Assembly (NCBI RefSeq): GCF_030160715.1
Contig: NZ_BSOW01000029.1
Span: 62,001-126,000 of the forward strand
From: Bradyrhizobium iriomotense
GTDB taxonomy: Bacteria > Pseudomonadota > Alphaproteobacteria > Rhizobiales > Xanthobacteraceae
Direction of reading: 5' to 3'
DNA length: 64,000 bases
Shown: piece after piece, positions 25,760 to 35,570 of the stretch
How the letters are laid out: each line of letters opens with the position of its first letter
Position numbering within the stretch: position 1 is the stretch's first letter
Notes under the pieces: model-generated
The model's database searches: none
Told to the model about the DNA's origin: nothing
What the model saw: only the letters and a program-made list of their open reading frames with translations
Program-made: the position numbers and the translations under genes

Positions 25760-26677
25760 ATGGACTATTTCGCGCAGCAGCTCATCAACGGTCTCGTCCT
25801 CGGTTCGATCTACGGCCTGATCGCCATCGGCTACACGATGGTCTACGGCATCGTCGGCATGATCAATTTCGCCCATGGCGACATCTTCATGATCGGCGGC
25901 TTCATTGCTTTGATCAGCTTCCTGATCCTGGTCTCGTTCGGCCTGACCGCGGTTCCCCTCATCCTCCTGGTCGTGCTGCTGGTCTCGATGGTGATCACCG
26001 CCCTTTATGGCTGGACGATCGAGCGCATCGCGTACCGGCCGCTGCGCCACTCCTTCCGCCTCGCACCGATGCTGTCGGCGATCGGCATGTCATTCGTGCT
26101 GACGAATTATTCGCAGGTCGCGCAGGGCGCCCGGGTCAAGCCGATACCGCCGGTCATCACCGGAGGCTATACCCTGCATGAAGGGGCCGAGGGCTTTGCC
26201 GTGCAGCTTTCCAACATGCAGATCATCGTCGTGCTGGCCACCATCGTGTTGCTGACACTGTTCACCTGGCTGGTCTCACGCACGCGGCTCGGACGCGACA
26301 TGCGTGCCTGCGAGCAGGACCAGACCATGGCGGCGCTGCTCGGCGTCGACGTCGACCGCACCATCTCCATGACCTTCGTGATCGGCGCCGGACTCGCCGC
26401 GGTCGCCGGCATGATGTACCTGCTCTATTATGGCCAGGTCGATTTCAACATGGGCTTCGTCGCCGGCATCAAGGCCTTTACCGCGGCCGTGCTCGGCGGC
26501 ATCGGCTCGCTGCCCGGCGCGGTGCTGGGCGGACTTGCGATCGGCCTGATCGAGACTTTCTGGTCGGCCTATTTCTCGGTCGAGTACAAGGACGTCGCCG
26601 CGTTCTCGATCCTGATCATCGTGCTGATCTTCATGCCGACCGGCCTGCTTGGTCGTCCCGAAGTCGAAAAAGTCTGA
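25760..26677 (+). CDS. livH: Branched-chain amino acid ABC permease LivH
   Basis: The 305-residue permease has about eight spans. YFAQQLINGLVLGSIYGLIA is at the N-terminus, MINFAHGDIFMIGGF follows, and the EAA-like loop reads GRDMRACEQDQTMAALLGVD. The C-terminal segment (GGIGSLPGAVLGGLAIGLIE) is highly typical. It is the first gene of livHMGF and the binding protein, which import branched-chain or related amino acids. The 262 bp upstream carry no recognisable gene. Confidence 0.95.
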   Translation: MDYFAQQLINGLVLGSIYGLIAIGYTMVYGIVGMINFAHGDIFMIGGFIALISFLILVSFGLTAVPLILLVVLLVSMVITALYGWTIERIAYRPLRHSFRLAPMLSAIGMSFVLTNYSQVAQGARVKPIPPVITGGYTLHEGAEGFAVQLSNMQIIVVLATIVLLTLFTWLVSRTRLGRDMRACEQDQTMAALLGVDVDRTISMTFVIGAGLAAVAGMMYLLYYGQVDFNMGFVAGIKAFTAAVLGGIGSLPGAVLGGLAIGLIETFWSAYFSVEYKDVAAFSILIIVLIFMPTGLLGRPEVEKV

Positions 26678-26690
26678 CGGGCATTAACGC

Positions 26691-28016
26691 GTGACAGCCC
26701 TTTCCCACGAGATCACCCAGACAAGCCGCGCAGCCGGCATCCCCTTCATCCTGAAAAGAGCCTTCTTCAACGCCCTCGTGGCGCTGGTGCTGTTCTCGCT
26801 GATGGTCGGCGTCCGCACCGAGGCCGGGCCCGACGGCCAGCTGACCTACTGGCCGCGGTTCGTGGAGCTCGCCTCGCTCGTGGGCATCGTGTTCGGCGGT
26901 TCGGTCGTCATCGAATTGCTGAGGCAGTGGATCGGCCCCTCCGGGGCGGAGCGGCTGGTGCCGCCTGCCCTGCACAGCGGCCTGTCGTTCCTGGGCCGTT
27001 ACCTGGCGCCGGCGCTTCTGATCTTCACCCTGCTGGTGCCGGTCATTTTCTATGACCAGCGCTACATCCTCGACCTCGCGATCCTCGTGCTCACCTATGT
27101 GATGCTGGGATGGGGCCTTAACGTCGTGGTCGGGCTCGCCGGTCTGCTCGATCTCGGCTACGTCGCCTTCTATGCGGTGGGGGCCTATTCCTACGCGCTG
27201 CTCGCCACCAATTTCGGCTGGTCGTTCTGGATCTGCCTGCCGCTCGCCGGCATCCTCGCCGCCTTCTGGGGCGTGTTGCTCGGCTTTCCGGTGCTGCGGC
27301 TGCGCGGTGACTATCTCGCCATCGTTACGCTGGCCTTCGGCGAGATCATCCGGCTCGTCCTCATCAACTGGCAGAGCCTGACCGGCGGCCCGAACGGTGT
27401 CCCGGGCATTCCGCGCCCGACCCTGTTCGGCATTCCCTTGACCAACACCGACGACGGGCTGGCGGCACTGCTCGGCATCGAATTCTCGCCGACGCACCGC
27501 ATCGTCTTCCTATTCTACCTGATCCTGGCGCTGGCGCTGCTCACCAATTGGGTGACGATCCGCCTGCGCCGGCTGCCGATCGGCCGCGCCTGGGAGGCCT
27601 TGCGCGAAGACGAGGTCGCCTGCCGCGCACTCGGTATCAACACCACGACGACAAAGCTCACGGCATTTGCGACGGGTGCGATGTTCGGCGGTTTCGCCGG
27701 TGCATTCTTCGCCACCCGGCAAGGCTTCATCAGCCCGGAATCCTTTACCTTCCAGGAATCGGCGCTGGTGCTCGCCATCGTCGTGCTCGGCGGCATGGGC
27801 TCGCAGCTCGGCGTCGCACTCGCGGCGCTCACCATGATCGGCGGGTTCGAGCTGTTCCGCGGCCTCGAGACCTACCGCATGCTGGTGTTCGGCTGGGCGA
27901 TGGTGCTGATCATGATCTGGCGGCCACGCGGCCTGATCGGCCATCGCGCGCCGACCGTCTATCTGAAAAAGTCGCAGGCCATCTCCTCCGACCTCGTCAA
28001 GGAAGGCCACGGATGA
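26691..28016 (+). CDS. livM: Branched-chain amino acid ABC permease LivM
   Basis: The 441-residue permease starts with GTG. An N-terminal extension of about 120 residues with three spans precedes the standard LivM core (GWGLNVVVGLAGLLDLGYVA onward). GRAWEALREDEVACRALGIN is the coupling loop. Its stop overlaps the livG start by 4 bp. Confidence 0.94.
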   Translation: MTALSHEITQTSRAAGIPFILKRAFFNALVALVLFSLMVGVRTEAGPDGQLTYWPRFVELASLVGIVFGGSVVIELLRQWIGPSGAERLVPPALHSGLSFLGRYLAPALLIFTLLVPVIFYDQRYILDLAILVLTYVMLGWGLNVVVGLAGLLDLGYVAFYAVGAYSYALLATNFGWSFWICLPLAGILAAFWGVLLGFPVLRLRGDYLAIVTLAFGEIIRLVLINWQSLTGGPNGVPGIPRPTLFGIPLTNTDDGLAALLGIEFSPTHRIVFLFYLILALALLTNWVTIRLRRLPIGRAWEALREDEVACRALGINTTTTKLTAFATGAMFGGFAGAFFATRQGFISPESFTFQESALVLAIVVLGGMGSQLGVALAALTMIGGFELFRGLETYRMLVFGWAMVLIMIWRPRGLIGHRAPTVYLKKSQAISSDLVKEGHG

Positions 28017-28846
28017 GCGGCGAACGTATTCTCAGCGTCGATCAGCTCACCATGCGCTTCGGCGGCATCGTCGCCGTGCAGGATCTGTCGTTCGCGGCGG
28101 ACCGGCGCAAGATTACGGCGCTGATCGGACCGAACGGCGCCGGCAAGACCACGGTGTTCAACTGCATCACCGGCTTCTACAAGCCGACCGGCGGCGCCAT
28201 CCGCCTCACCCACGACGACGGCAAGGAGATCGCGCTCGAGCGGCTCAACGACTTCCGCATCGCCAAGCAGGCCAAGGTCGCGCGCACCTTCCAGAACATC
28301 CGGCTGTTTCCCGGGATGACCGTGCTGGAAAACCTGATGGTGGCGCAGCACAATATGTTGATGCGCGCCTCCGGTTTCACCTTCCTCGGCCTGATCGGGG
28401 CGCCGAATTACCGCAGTGCGGAAGCGCAGGCGATCGATCTCGCCACTGATTGGCTGAAGCGGGTCAGCCTCCTGGATCGCGCCGACGATGCGGCGGGCAA
28501 CCTCGCCTATGGCGACCAGCGCCGCCTCGAGATCGCGCGCGCGATGTGCACCGGGCCTGCGCTTCTGTGCCTCGACGAACCGGCCGCGGGCCTCAACGCG
28601 CGCGAGAGCGCTGCCTTGAGCGAGCTCCTGCTTTCGATCCGCAACGACCTGGGAACCTCGATCCTCCTGATCGAGCACGACATGTCGGTCGTGATGGAGA
28701 TCTCCGACCACATCGTGGTGATGGACCACGGCGTGAAGATCGCGCAAGGCACGCCGCGCGAGGTGCGCGACGATCCCAAGGTGATCGCCGCCTATCTCGG
28801 CGCCGACGAGGAAGAAGCGATGGCCGTGATGGAGAGCGGGTCGTGA
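28013..28846 (+). CDS. livG: Branched-chain amino acid ABC ATPase LivG
   Basis: The 277-residue ATPase has Walker A GPNGAGKTT, a Q-loop in ARTFQNIRLFPGMTVLENLM, a signature-like LAYGDQRRLEIARA and Walker B LLCLDEPAAGLN. The LAYGDQ signature is the usual LivG form in place of LSGGQ. It overlaps livM and livF by 4 bp each. Confidence 0.95.
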   Translation: MSGERILSVDQLTMRFGGIVAVQDLSFAADRRKITALIGPNGAGKTTVFNCITGFYKPTGGAIRLTHDDGKEIALERLNDFRIAKQAKVARTFQNIRLFPGMTVLENLMVAQHNMLMRASGFTFLGLIGAPNYRSAEAQAIDLATDWLKRVSLLDRADDAAGNLAYGDQRRLEIARAMCTGPALLCLDEPAAGLNARESAALSELLLSIRNDLGTSILLIEHDMSVVMEISDHIVVMDHGVKIAQGTPREVRDDPKVIAAYLGADEEEAMAVMESGS

Positions 28847-29583
28847 CGGCGGCATCCCCCCTGCTCGCGATCCGGGGCCTGCGCGCCGCCTACGGCAAGA
28901 TCGAGGCGCTGAAGGGCGTCGACATCGAGATCAATTCCGGCGAGATCGTCGCGCTGATCGGCGCCAACGGCGCCGGCAAGTCGACGCTGATGATGACGAT
29001 CTTCGGCAGGCCGCGCGCCCGCGCCGGCCAGATCCTGTACGACGGCAAGGACATCACCACCGTCCCGACCCACGAGATCGCCCATTTGCGCATCGCGCAA
29101 TCGCCGGAAGGACGTCGCATCTTTCCGCGGATGAGCGTTGCCGAGAACCTCCGGATGGGGGCCGATGTCACCGACTCGACGGATGCGGAACGGGACAGCA
29201 CGCTCGAGCGCGTGTTCGCCCTGTTTCCGCGCCTGAAGGAGCGCTTCGCCCAGCGCGGCGGAACCTTGTCCGGCGGCGAGCAGCAGATGCTGGCGATCGG
29301 GCGCGCCTTGATGAGCCGCCCTCGCCTGCTCCTGCTCGACGAGCCCTCGCTGGGGCTCGCACCGCTCATCGCGCGGCAGATTTTCGACGCGATCCGCACC
29401 CTGAACCGGCAGGACGGCCTGACCGTGCTCATCGTCGAGCAGAACGCCAACCATGCCCTGAAGCTCGCCCATCGCGGCTATGTCATGGTCAACGGCCTGA
29501 TCACGCTCGCGGGCAGCGGCGCCGAATTGCTGCAGCGCCCCGAAATTCGCGCCGCCTATCTGGAAGGTGGCCGGCATACCTGA
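28843..29583 (+). CDS. livF: Branched-chain amino acid ABC ATPase LivF
   Basis: The 246-residue second ATPase starts at GTG 28843, overlapping the livG stop by 4 bp (GTGA). Walker A is GANGAGKST, the signature is LSGGEQQMLAIGRALM and Walker B is LLLLDEPSLGLAP. SPEGRRIFPRMSVAENL is the typical LivF segment. It pairs with LivG below the LivH/LivM channel. Confidence 0.95.
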   Translation: MTAASPLLAIRGLRAAYGKIEALKGVDIEINSGEIVALIGANGAGKSTLMMTIFGRPRARAGQILYDGKDITTVPTHEIAHLRIAQSPEGRRIFPRMSVAENLRMGADVTDSTDAERDSTLERVFALFPRLKERFAQRGGTLSGGEQQMLAIGRALMSRPRLLLLDEPSLGLAPLIARQIFDAIRTLNRQDGLTVLIVEQNANHALKLAHRGYVMVNGLITLAGSGAELLQRPEIRAAYLEGGRHT

Positions 29584-29732
29584 CCGGCCCACGTGCCTGA
29601 GCAAGCGGCTAGATATCTTTGCCTATGCCCGTATTTTGCCGGTGACTTCTCCGTAAATTCATTCAAGAATGGCGCCGGTTTGAACCGGGCCTACCCGGCA
29701 ACTCCCAACAGGCGACACCCGCGAGGTATCTC

Positions 29733-30851
29733 ATGAAATCACTGAAACTCATCGGTCTGGCATTTGGCGCGTCCGTAGCGCTGTCGACGGCAGCGTTCGC
29801 GCAGGATATCACCATCGCAGTCGCGGGCCCGATGACCGGCACCGAGTCCGCGTTCGGCCGGCAGATGAAGAACGGCGCCGACTTGGCGGTGGCGGACATC
29901 AACGCCGCCGGCGGCGTCAACGGCAAGAAGCTCGCGCTCAACGCCGAAGACGACGCCTGCGATCCGAAGCAGGCCCGCTCGGTGGCGGAAAAGATCGCCG
30001 GCGCCAAGATCCCGTTCGTCGCCGGGCATTTCTGCTCGTCGTCCTCGATCCCGGCATCCGAAGCCTATGCGGACGGCAACGTCCTCCAGATCACTCCGGC
30101 TTCGACCAACCCGCTCTTCACTGAGCGCAAGCTGTGGAACGTGGCGCGCGTCTGCGGCCGCGACGACCAGCAAGGCCTGATCGCCGCACAGTTCATTGCC
30201 AAGAACTACAAGGGCAAGAACATCGCGATCCTCAACGACAAGACCACCTACGGCAAGGGTCTTGCCGACGAGACCAAGAAGGCGCTCAACAAGGCCGGCA
30301 TCACCGAGAAGATGTATGAGTCCTACAATAAGGGCGACAAGGACTTCAACGCGATCGTCTCGCGCCTGAAGAAGGATAACGTCGACCTCGTCTATGTCGG
30401 CGGCTACCACCAGGAAGCTGGCCTCATCCTGCGCCAGATGCGCGACCAGGGCCTGAAGACCGTGCTGATGTCAGGCGACGCGCTGGCCGATAAGGAGTAC
30501 GCCTCCATCACCGGCCCGGCCGGCGAAGGCACGCTGTTCACCTTCGGTCCCGATCCGCGCAACAAGCCGACCGCGAAGAAGATCGTCGAAGCGTTCAAGG
30601 CCAAGGGCATCGATCCGGAAGGCTATACGCTCTACACCTACGCTGCGCTGCAAGTCTGGACGCAGGCCGTCAAGAAGGCCGGCACCACCGACGCCAAGAA
30701 GGTCATGGAGACCATCAAGGCCGGGAAGTGGGATACGGTGCTCGGCCCGATCGAGTACGACGCAAAGGGCGACATCAAGCAGATCGACTACGTCGTCTAC
30801 AAGTGGGATTCCAAGGGCAACTACGCCGAGCTCGGCGCCAAGGGCTCCTAA
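29733..30851 (+). CDS. livK: Branched-chain amino acid binding protein
   Basis: The 372-residue periplasmic receptor has a signal peptide of about 23 residues (LIGLAFGASVALSTAAFAQD). The mature fold is the Leu/Ile/Val-binding type with AGPMTGTESAFGRQMKNGAD and YDGDVVLISP-like central segments. It sits 149 bp after livF. The spacing suggests its own promoter, as is usual for binding proteins needed in excess. The stop codon lies inside a 13-bp tandem repeat. Confidence 0.93.
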   Translation: MKSLKLIGLAFGASVALSTAAFAQDITIAVAGPMTGTESAFGRQMKNGADLAVADINAAGGVNGKKLALNAEDDACDPKQARSVAEKIAGAKIPFVAGHFCSSSSIPASEAYADGNVLQITPASTNPLFTERKLWNVARVCGRDDQQGLIAAQFIAKNYKGKNIAILNDKTTYGKGLADETKKALNKAGITEKMYESYNKGDKDFNAIVSRLKKDNVDLVYVGGYHQEAGLILRQMRDQGLKTVLMSGDALADKEYASITGPAGEGTLFTFGPDPRNKPTAKKIVEAFKAKGIDPEGYTLYTYAALQVWTQAVKKAGTTDAKKVMETIKAGKWDTVLGPIEYDAKGDIKQIDYVVYKWDSKGNYAELGAKGS

Positions 30852-30878
30852 CAGGGGCTCCTAACAAGGGCGCCTAAC
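30840..30878. repeat. 13-bp tandem repeat over the livK stop codon
   Basis: AAGGGCTCCTAAC, AGGGGCTCCTAAC and AAGGGCGCCTAAC follow directly. The livK stop TAA is in the first unit, and each later unit brings another TAA in a different frame. Confidence 0.85.
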
Positions 30879-30917
30879 GCGCGCACTTGGCGCTTCGGCT
30901 CGAAGCTCCATCGTCAC

Positions 30918-30944
30918 AAACGCCCCGGTTCGCCGGGGCGTTTT
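30918..30944. terminator. Strong bidirectional terminator
   Basis: CGCCCCGG (30921-30928), a TTCG tetraloop and CCGGGGCG (30933-30940) are flanked by AAA on the left and TTTT on the right. It ends livK on the plus strand and may also stop the convergent receiver gene. Confidence 0.9.
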
Positions 30945-30959
30945 CGTGTCCCTACGATG

Positions 30960-31337
30960 TCAGATCGCCGCCTTGAGCTTGCCCGCCTGCGCCGATTTGA
31001 GCGCCTGGAGGAGATCGTTGGGCCGGAACGGCTTCTGGAGGCAAACCACGCCGGCCAGGCCGGGCGCCTCCTCCATGAAGTCGAGCGTGGTCATGCCGGA
31101 AATGGCGACGATCGGGAACCCCGGCGAACGCTCGCGGATCGCCGACATGACCTCAAGACCGCTGGTGTCGGCCAGGAAAATGTCCACGATCGCCGCGTCG
31201 AACGCTGCTTCGCCGAATGTCTTCAGGCCCGCCGCGCCGCTCTCCGCCTCCACCACCTCGAATTGATTGACCCGGAGCACGATGGACACCATCGCCCGGA
31301 CCTCCTTCTGGTCGTCGATCACGAGAATACGGGGCAT
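30960..31337 (-). CDS. Single-domain response regulator
   Basis: The 125-residue CheY-like receiver has acidic pocket Asp8-Asp9, phospho-acceptor Asp52 (AAIVDIFLADTSG), a Ser/Thr switch in VAISGMT and the Lys in LQKPF. It has no output domain. The ATG at 31337 is preferred because GGGAG precedes it. It is divergent from the hybrid histidine kinase 288 bp away, so the two may form a phosphorelay. Confidence 0.88.
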   Translation of the reverse strand: MPRILVIDDQKEVRAMVSIVLRVNQFEVVEAESGAAGLKTFGEAAFDAAIVDIFLADTSGLEVMSAIRERSPGFPIVAISGMTTLDFMEEAPGLAGVVCLQKPFRPNDLLQALKSAQAGKLKAAI

Positions 31338-31625
31338 GGGAACAACTCCCGGCGTCATGACATTGATGGCAGTCGGAAAATCTGCCTCCCGGAATGGGAT
31401 CCCGCCACAGCGGTAGAGGTATTATTTCCCCGGTCAGTAAAGGCCAGCTTACCCGGTCTCTGCTCCTCGTTCCCAGAAAAATTAAGTAAGCTCTAACCTT
31501 CGGTTGAGTCGCGTATCTTCCCATCAGAGCGCGTGCCCAGACCCCGCTACCGCGCTGAGAGGTAGCGGGCTAAGATACTCCCAGGGGAGTGTCCTACTGG
31601 AAGTGTCAATGGCGGTCCGCAAGAG

Positions 31626-34412
31626 GTGAACGTGCTGGCACCGAACGACCGAAGCACCTTTCTTTCGACGCTGCCCGCCTGCCAGAGCGATCGCACTGCA
31701 GCACTGGCGATCGTCGGGATTTCCACGGCCCTCTTTGCCCTCGCCGTTCCATTCGCCGGCATGCCGCTGGCGCGCGTACCGGCCTTCGTCGCGAGCTATC
31801 AATCCGCGCTCGTCGTCAGCGATACCATCACCGCAGTGCTGCTGTTGTCGCAATTCGCGGTGTTGCGCACCCGTGCTCTGCTGATGCTTGCAACGGGCTA
31901 CCTTTTCACCGCGGCCGCGGCGATCGTCCACGCCCTCACCTTTCCCGGGCTTTTTGCGCCGGCCGGATTGCTCGGCGCGGGCCCGCAGACCACCGTGTGG
32001 CTCTACATGATCTGGCACGGCGGCTTTCCGCTCTGCGTGCTGGCCTATGCATGGGCGAAAGGCGCCGAAGGCGGCGTCAGGATCGCGGGACCGGTCCGCC
32101 ATGCCGTCCTCGGGATCGTGCTCGGCGTCGTCGCGACGATGGCCGTCTTCACCTGGATCGTCACCGTCCAGCACGACCTGCTTCCGGTGCTGCTGCGCGA
32201 GGGCCGCTACACCACGACCATGATGGTCGTGGTGTCCTTCGTCTGGTCCTTGAGCTTTGCGGCCCTCGTCCTGCTGTGGTTCCGCAAGCCGCATTCCGTG
32301 ATCGACGTCTGGCTCATGGTCGTCATGTGCGCGTGGCTGTTCGACATCGCGCTCTCGGCCATCGTCAACGTCGCGCGTTTCGATCTCGGTTTCTATGCGG
32401 GACGCATCTACGGTCTGTTCGCCGCAAGCTTCGTGCTCGCGGTGCTGCTGATCGAGAATGTCCGCCTCCAGGCGCAGACGATGGACCTGCTCGGCATGCT
32501 GCGACGGCAATCCGCCTCGGAGCGTGATCTTCACGGCGAACGCGAGCGGCTGTTCAGCGCGGTCGTGGAATCCTCCAACGATGCCATCATCACCAAGACG
32601 CTCGACGGCACCATCACCGCCTGGAACCGTGCCGCCGAACGCGTGTTCGGCTTCTCGGCAAAGGAGGCCGTCGGCAAGCCGATCGACATCATCATGCCGG
32701 AGGGTCGCCGCGAGGAGATGGAGGAAATTCTCGCCCGCACCCGCAACGGCGAGGTCATCGATCAGTTTGAAGCCGTGCGGGTGAACAAGAACGGGCAGCC
32801 GCTCGACGTCGTGCTCAGCCTGTTCCCGCTACGCTCGGCGGACGGCAAGATCATCGGCGCCTCCAAGATCGCCCGCGACATCACCGAGCGGAAACGAACG
32901 CAGGCGGCGCTCAATCGCGAGGTCGAGGAGCGTCAACGCATCTTCGAGACGTCGCAGGACCTGATCCTGGTCACCGACGGCTATGGCAATTTCGTCCAGG
33001 TCAGCCCGAGCGTGAAGGACATCCTCGGCTTCAGCCCGGAGGACATGATCGGCCATACCGCGACGGAGTTCATCCATCCCGACGATCTCGAGAAGACGCG
33101 CGAGGAAATGCGCGCCGCGCGGCGCGGCCAGACCAAGCGCAGCTTCGAGGCGCGCTACCCCCACAGGGACGGGCACGACGTCACGCTGAACTGGCTCGGC
33201 ACCTGGTCGGAACCGGTGAAGCGCCATTTCTTCATTGGACGCGACCTCACCGAAAAGCAGGCGGCCGAGGCGCAGTTCAGGCAGGCGCAGAAGATGGACG
33301 CCATCGGTCAGCTCACCGGCGGCGTCGCGCATGATTTCAACAACGTGCTCACGGTCATCACGGGCACGATCGGGATCCTGTCCGAGGCCGTCGCCGACCA
33401 ACCCGATCTGGCGGCGATCACCAGGCTGATCGACGATGCGGCCGAACGCGGCGCGCAATTGACCAGGCACCTCCTCGCCTTTGCCCGCAAGCAGCCGCTT
33501 CAGCCGCGCGAGGTCGACCCCAACGCGCTGGTCGTGGAAGCCGCCAAGCTGCTGCATCCGACGCTCGGCGAGCAGATCACCATCACCCCGCAACTCACCG
33601 AGGACGCCTGGCCGGCCATGGTCGATCCGAGCCAGCTCACCACCGCGATCCTGAACCTCGCCTTGAACGCACGCGACGCCATGCCCGACGGCGGCACGCT
33701 GGTCCTGGAGACCCGCAACATCTTCCTCGACGAAGGCTATGCGAGCATGAACCCCGACATCATCGCCGGCAATTACGTGATGATCGCGGTGAGCGACACC
33801 GGCACCGGCATTCCGGCCGCGCTGATCGAGAGGGTGTTCGACCCCTTCTTCACGACGAAAGAGGTCGGCAAGGGTACCGGACTTGGGCTGAGCATGGTGT
33901 TCGGCTTCGTCAAGCAGTCCGGCGGGCACGTCAAGATCTACAGCGAGGAAGGTCACGGCACGAGCGTGAAGATCTATCTGCCGCGTTCGACCGGCGTGCA
34001 GGAGACCCCGCTCGAGGCGCTGCGCAACGTGCCGATCGAGGGTGGCGACGAAAAGATCCTGATCGTCGAGGACGACGCGCTGGTACGCCAATATGTCGTG
34101 ACCCAGATCAGGAGTCTCGGCTACAACGCGCTGGAAGCGGCGAATGCGGCGGAAGCGCTGACGCTGATCGACGGCAATGCGGACATCGACCTGCTGTTCA
34201 CCGACGTGATCATGCCCGGCGCCATGAACGGCCGCCAGCTCGCCGACGAAGCAGCCAGGCGACGCCCGGCGCTGAAGACGCTGTTCACGTCGGGCTATAC
34301 CGAGAACGCCATCGTCCATCACGGCCGGCTCGATTCCGGCGTGCTGCTGCTCGCAAAACCCTACCGCAAATCCGAGCTTGCCGGGATGCTCCGCATCGCG
34401 CTCGCCAGTTGA
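31626..34412 (+). CDS. MASE4 hybrid sensor histidine kinase
   Basis: The 928-residue kinase has an N-terminal MASE4-type membrane region of about seven spans (residues 25-285). Two PAS domains follow (about 308-425 and 432-545). The HisKA helix carries His569 (GGVAHDFNN). The HATPase has its N-box at NLALNARDAMP and G-box at GKGTGLGLSMV. A C-terminal receiver carries Asp860 (LLFTDVIMPG). The stimulus is unknown. It probably passes phosphate on through its own receiver, possibly to the divergent single-domain regulator. The start is GTG. Confidence 0.92.
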   Translation: MNVLAPNDRSTFLSTLPACQSDRTAALAIVGISTALFALAVPFAGMPLARVPAFVASYQSALVVSDTITAVLLLSQFAVLRTRALLMLATGYLFTAAAAIVHALTFPGLFAPAGLLGAGPQTTVWLYMIWHGGFPLCVLAYAWAKGAEGGVRIAGPVRHAVLGIVLGVVATMAVFTWIVTVQHDLLPVLLREGRYTTTMMVVVSFVWSLSFAALVLLWFRKPHSVIDVWLMVVMCAWLFDIALSAIVNVARFDLGFYAGRIYGLFAASFVLAVLLIENVRLQAQTMDLLGMLRRQSASERDLHGERERLFSAVVESSNDAIITKTLDGTITAWNRAAERVFGFSAKEAVGKPIDIIMPEGRREEMEEILARTRNGEVIDQFEAVRVNKNGQPLDVVLSLFPLRSADGKIIGASKIARDITERKRTQAALNREVEERQRIFETSQDLILVTDGYGNFVQVSPSVKDILGFSPEDMIGHTATEFIHPDDLEKTREEMRAARRGQTKRSFEARYPHRDGHDVTLNWLGTWSEPVKRHFFIGRDLTEKQAAEAQFRQAQKMDAIGQLTGGVAHDFNNVLTVITGTIGILSEAVADQPDLAAITRLIDDAAERGAQLTRHLLAFARKQPLQPREVDPNALVVEAAKLLHPTLGEQITITPQLTEDAWPAMVDPSQLTTAILNLALNARDAMPDGGTLVLETRNIFLDEGYASMNPDIIAGNYVMIAVSDTGTGIPAALIERVFDPFFTTKEVGKGTGLGLSMVFGFVKQSGGHVKIYSEEGHGTSVKIYLPRSTGVQETPLEALRNVPIEGGDEKILIVEDDALVRQYVVTQIRSLGYNALEAANAAEALTLIDGNADIDLLFTDVIMPGAMNGRQLADEAARRRPALKTLFTSGYTENAIVHHGRLDSGVLLLAKPYRKSELAGMLRIALAS

Positions 34413-34474
34413 GCGCGGCTTGCGCCTGCGCTATCGCTGAAGGCACTGCCGCTTGCAGCGCCGGGAGTGCCGCC

Positions 34475-35473
34475 TTGAAGAACCTCCTCACCGACATCGC
34501 CGGCGTCCGCGTCGGGCACGCTCACGACGAAAAGCTCGCCTCGGGTGCGACCGCGATCGTGTTCGACCAGCCGGCGGTGGCGGCGATCGACGTGCGCGGC
34601 GGCGGGCCCGGCACGCGCGAGGACGCGCTGCTCGACCTTGCCAACACGGTCGAGCGCGTCGATGCCATCGCGCTGTCGGGCGGCTCGGCCTTCGGACTCG
34701 AGACCGGTGGCGGCGTGCAGGCCTGGCTCGCCGAGCAGGGCCGCGGCTTCCGGGTCCGCGAGGCGCTGATCCCGATCGTGCCGGGCGCGATCCTGTTCGA
34801 TCTCCTCAACGGCGGCGACAAGGCATGGGGCCGCTTCCCACCCTATCGCGACCTCGGCTACGCCGCGGCAGCTTCAGCCGGCACTGACTTCGCGCTCGGC
34901 AGCGTCGGTGCCGGCCTCGGCGCCACGACGGCGAATTTCAAAGGCGGGCTCGGCTCGGCGTCCGCCGTGACCAGCAACGGCATCAAGGTCGCGGCGATCG
35001 CCGCCGTCAACGCGGTCGGCAGCGTCACGGTCGGTGACGGCCCCTGGTTCTGGGCCGCGCCGTTCGAGGTGGGCGGCGAGTTCGGCGGACGTGGCCTGCC
35101 GGATACCTTCACGGACGACATGCTCAAGATGCGCATCAAGGGCGGGCCGGCCCCGAGCGAGCGCGAAAACACCACGATCGGCCTCGTCGTCACCGATGCG
35201 ACACTGACCAAGGCGCAAGCCAAGCGCCTCGCCATGATCGGGCAGACCGGCTTTGCCCGCGCGATCTATCCGGTGCATGCACCGACCGACGGCGACGTGC
35301 TGTTTGCCGCTGCGACCTGCGAAAAGCCGATCGATCCGATCGTCGGCCTCACCGAGGTCGGCATGGTCGCAGCCAACGTCGTGGCGCGCGCGATTGCGCG
35401 TGGCGTGTACAGCGCCACGGCGTTGCCGTTCACCGGCGCGCTAGCGTCGTGGAAGGATCGGTTCGGCTCTTAG
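34475..35473 (+). CDS. P1 family peptidase (DmpA-like)
   Basis: The 332-residue protein belongs to the L-aminopeptidase/D-esterase (DmpA) family of self-cleaving N-terminal nucleophile hydrolases. It contains LTDIAGVRVGHAHDEKLASG, ALSGGSAFGLETGGGV and the pre-nucleophile region NTTIGLVVTDATLTK, which cleaves before Thr in family members. I start it at TTG 34475, where GGGAG lies 7 nt upstream. An earlier TTG at 34409 would overlap the kinase stop. It lies directly behind the hybrid kinase but is probably unrelated in role. Confidence 0.88.
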   Translation: MKNLLTDIAGVRVGHAHDEKLASGATAIVFDQPAVAAIDVRGGGPGTREDALLDLANTVERVDAIALSGGSAFGLETGGGVQAWLAEQGRGFRVREALIPIVPGAILFDLLNGGDKAWGRFPPYRDLGYAAAASAGTDFALGSVGAGLGATTANFKGGLGSASAVTSNGIKVAAIAAVNAVGSVTVGDGPWFWAAPFEVGGEFGGRGLPDTFTDDMLKMRIKGGPAPSERENTTIGLVVTDATLTKAQAKRLAMIGQTGFARAIYPVHAPTDGDVLFAAATCEKPIDPIVGLTEVGMVAANVVARAIARGVYSATALPFTGALASWKDRFGS

Positions 35474-35513
35474 TCGGACCGCTCCTCTCTCCGCGAGTCA
35501 CCCCCCGTACTGG

Positions 35514-35535
35514 ATACCCCGCTTTCGCGGGGTAT
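35514..35535. terminator. Hairpin between convergent genes
   Basis: ATACCCCGC (35514-35522), a TTTC loop and GCGGGGTAT (35527-35535) form a perfect 9-bp stem. It lies 40 bp past the P1 peptidase stop and 35 bp past the EF-hand gene's stop. No T-run follows, so termination is an inference. Confidence 0.5.
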
Positions 35536-35570
35536 GACACTTGAAGTGAGGCGAAAGCAATGTGCCTCGC

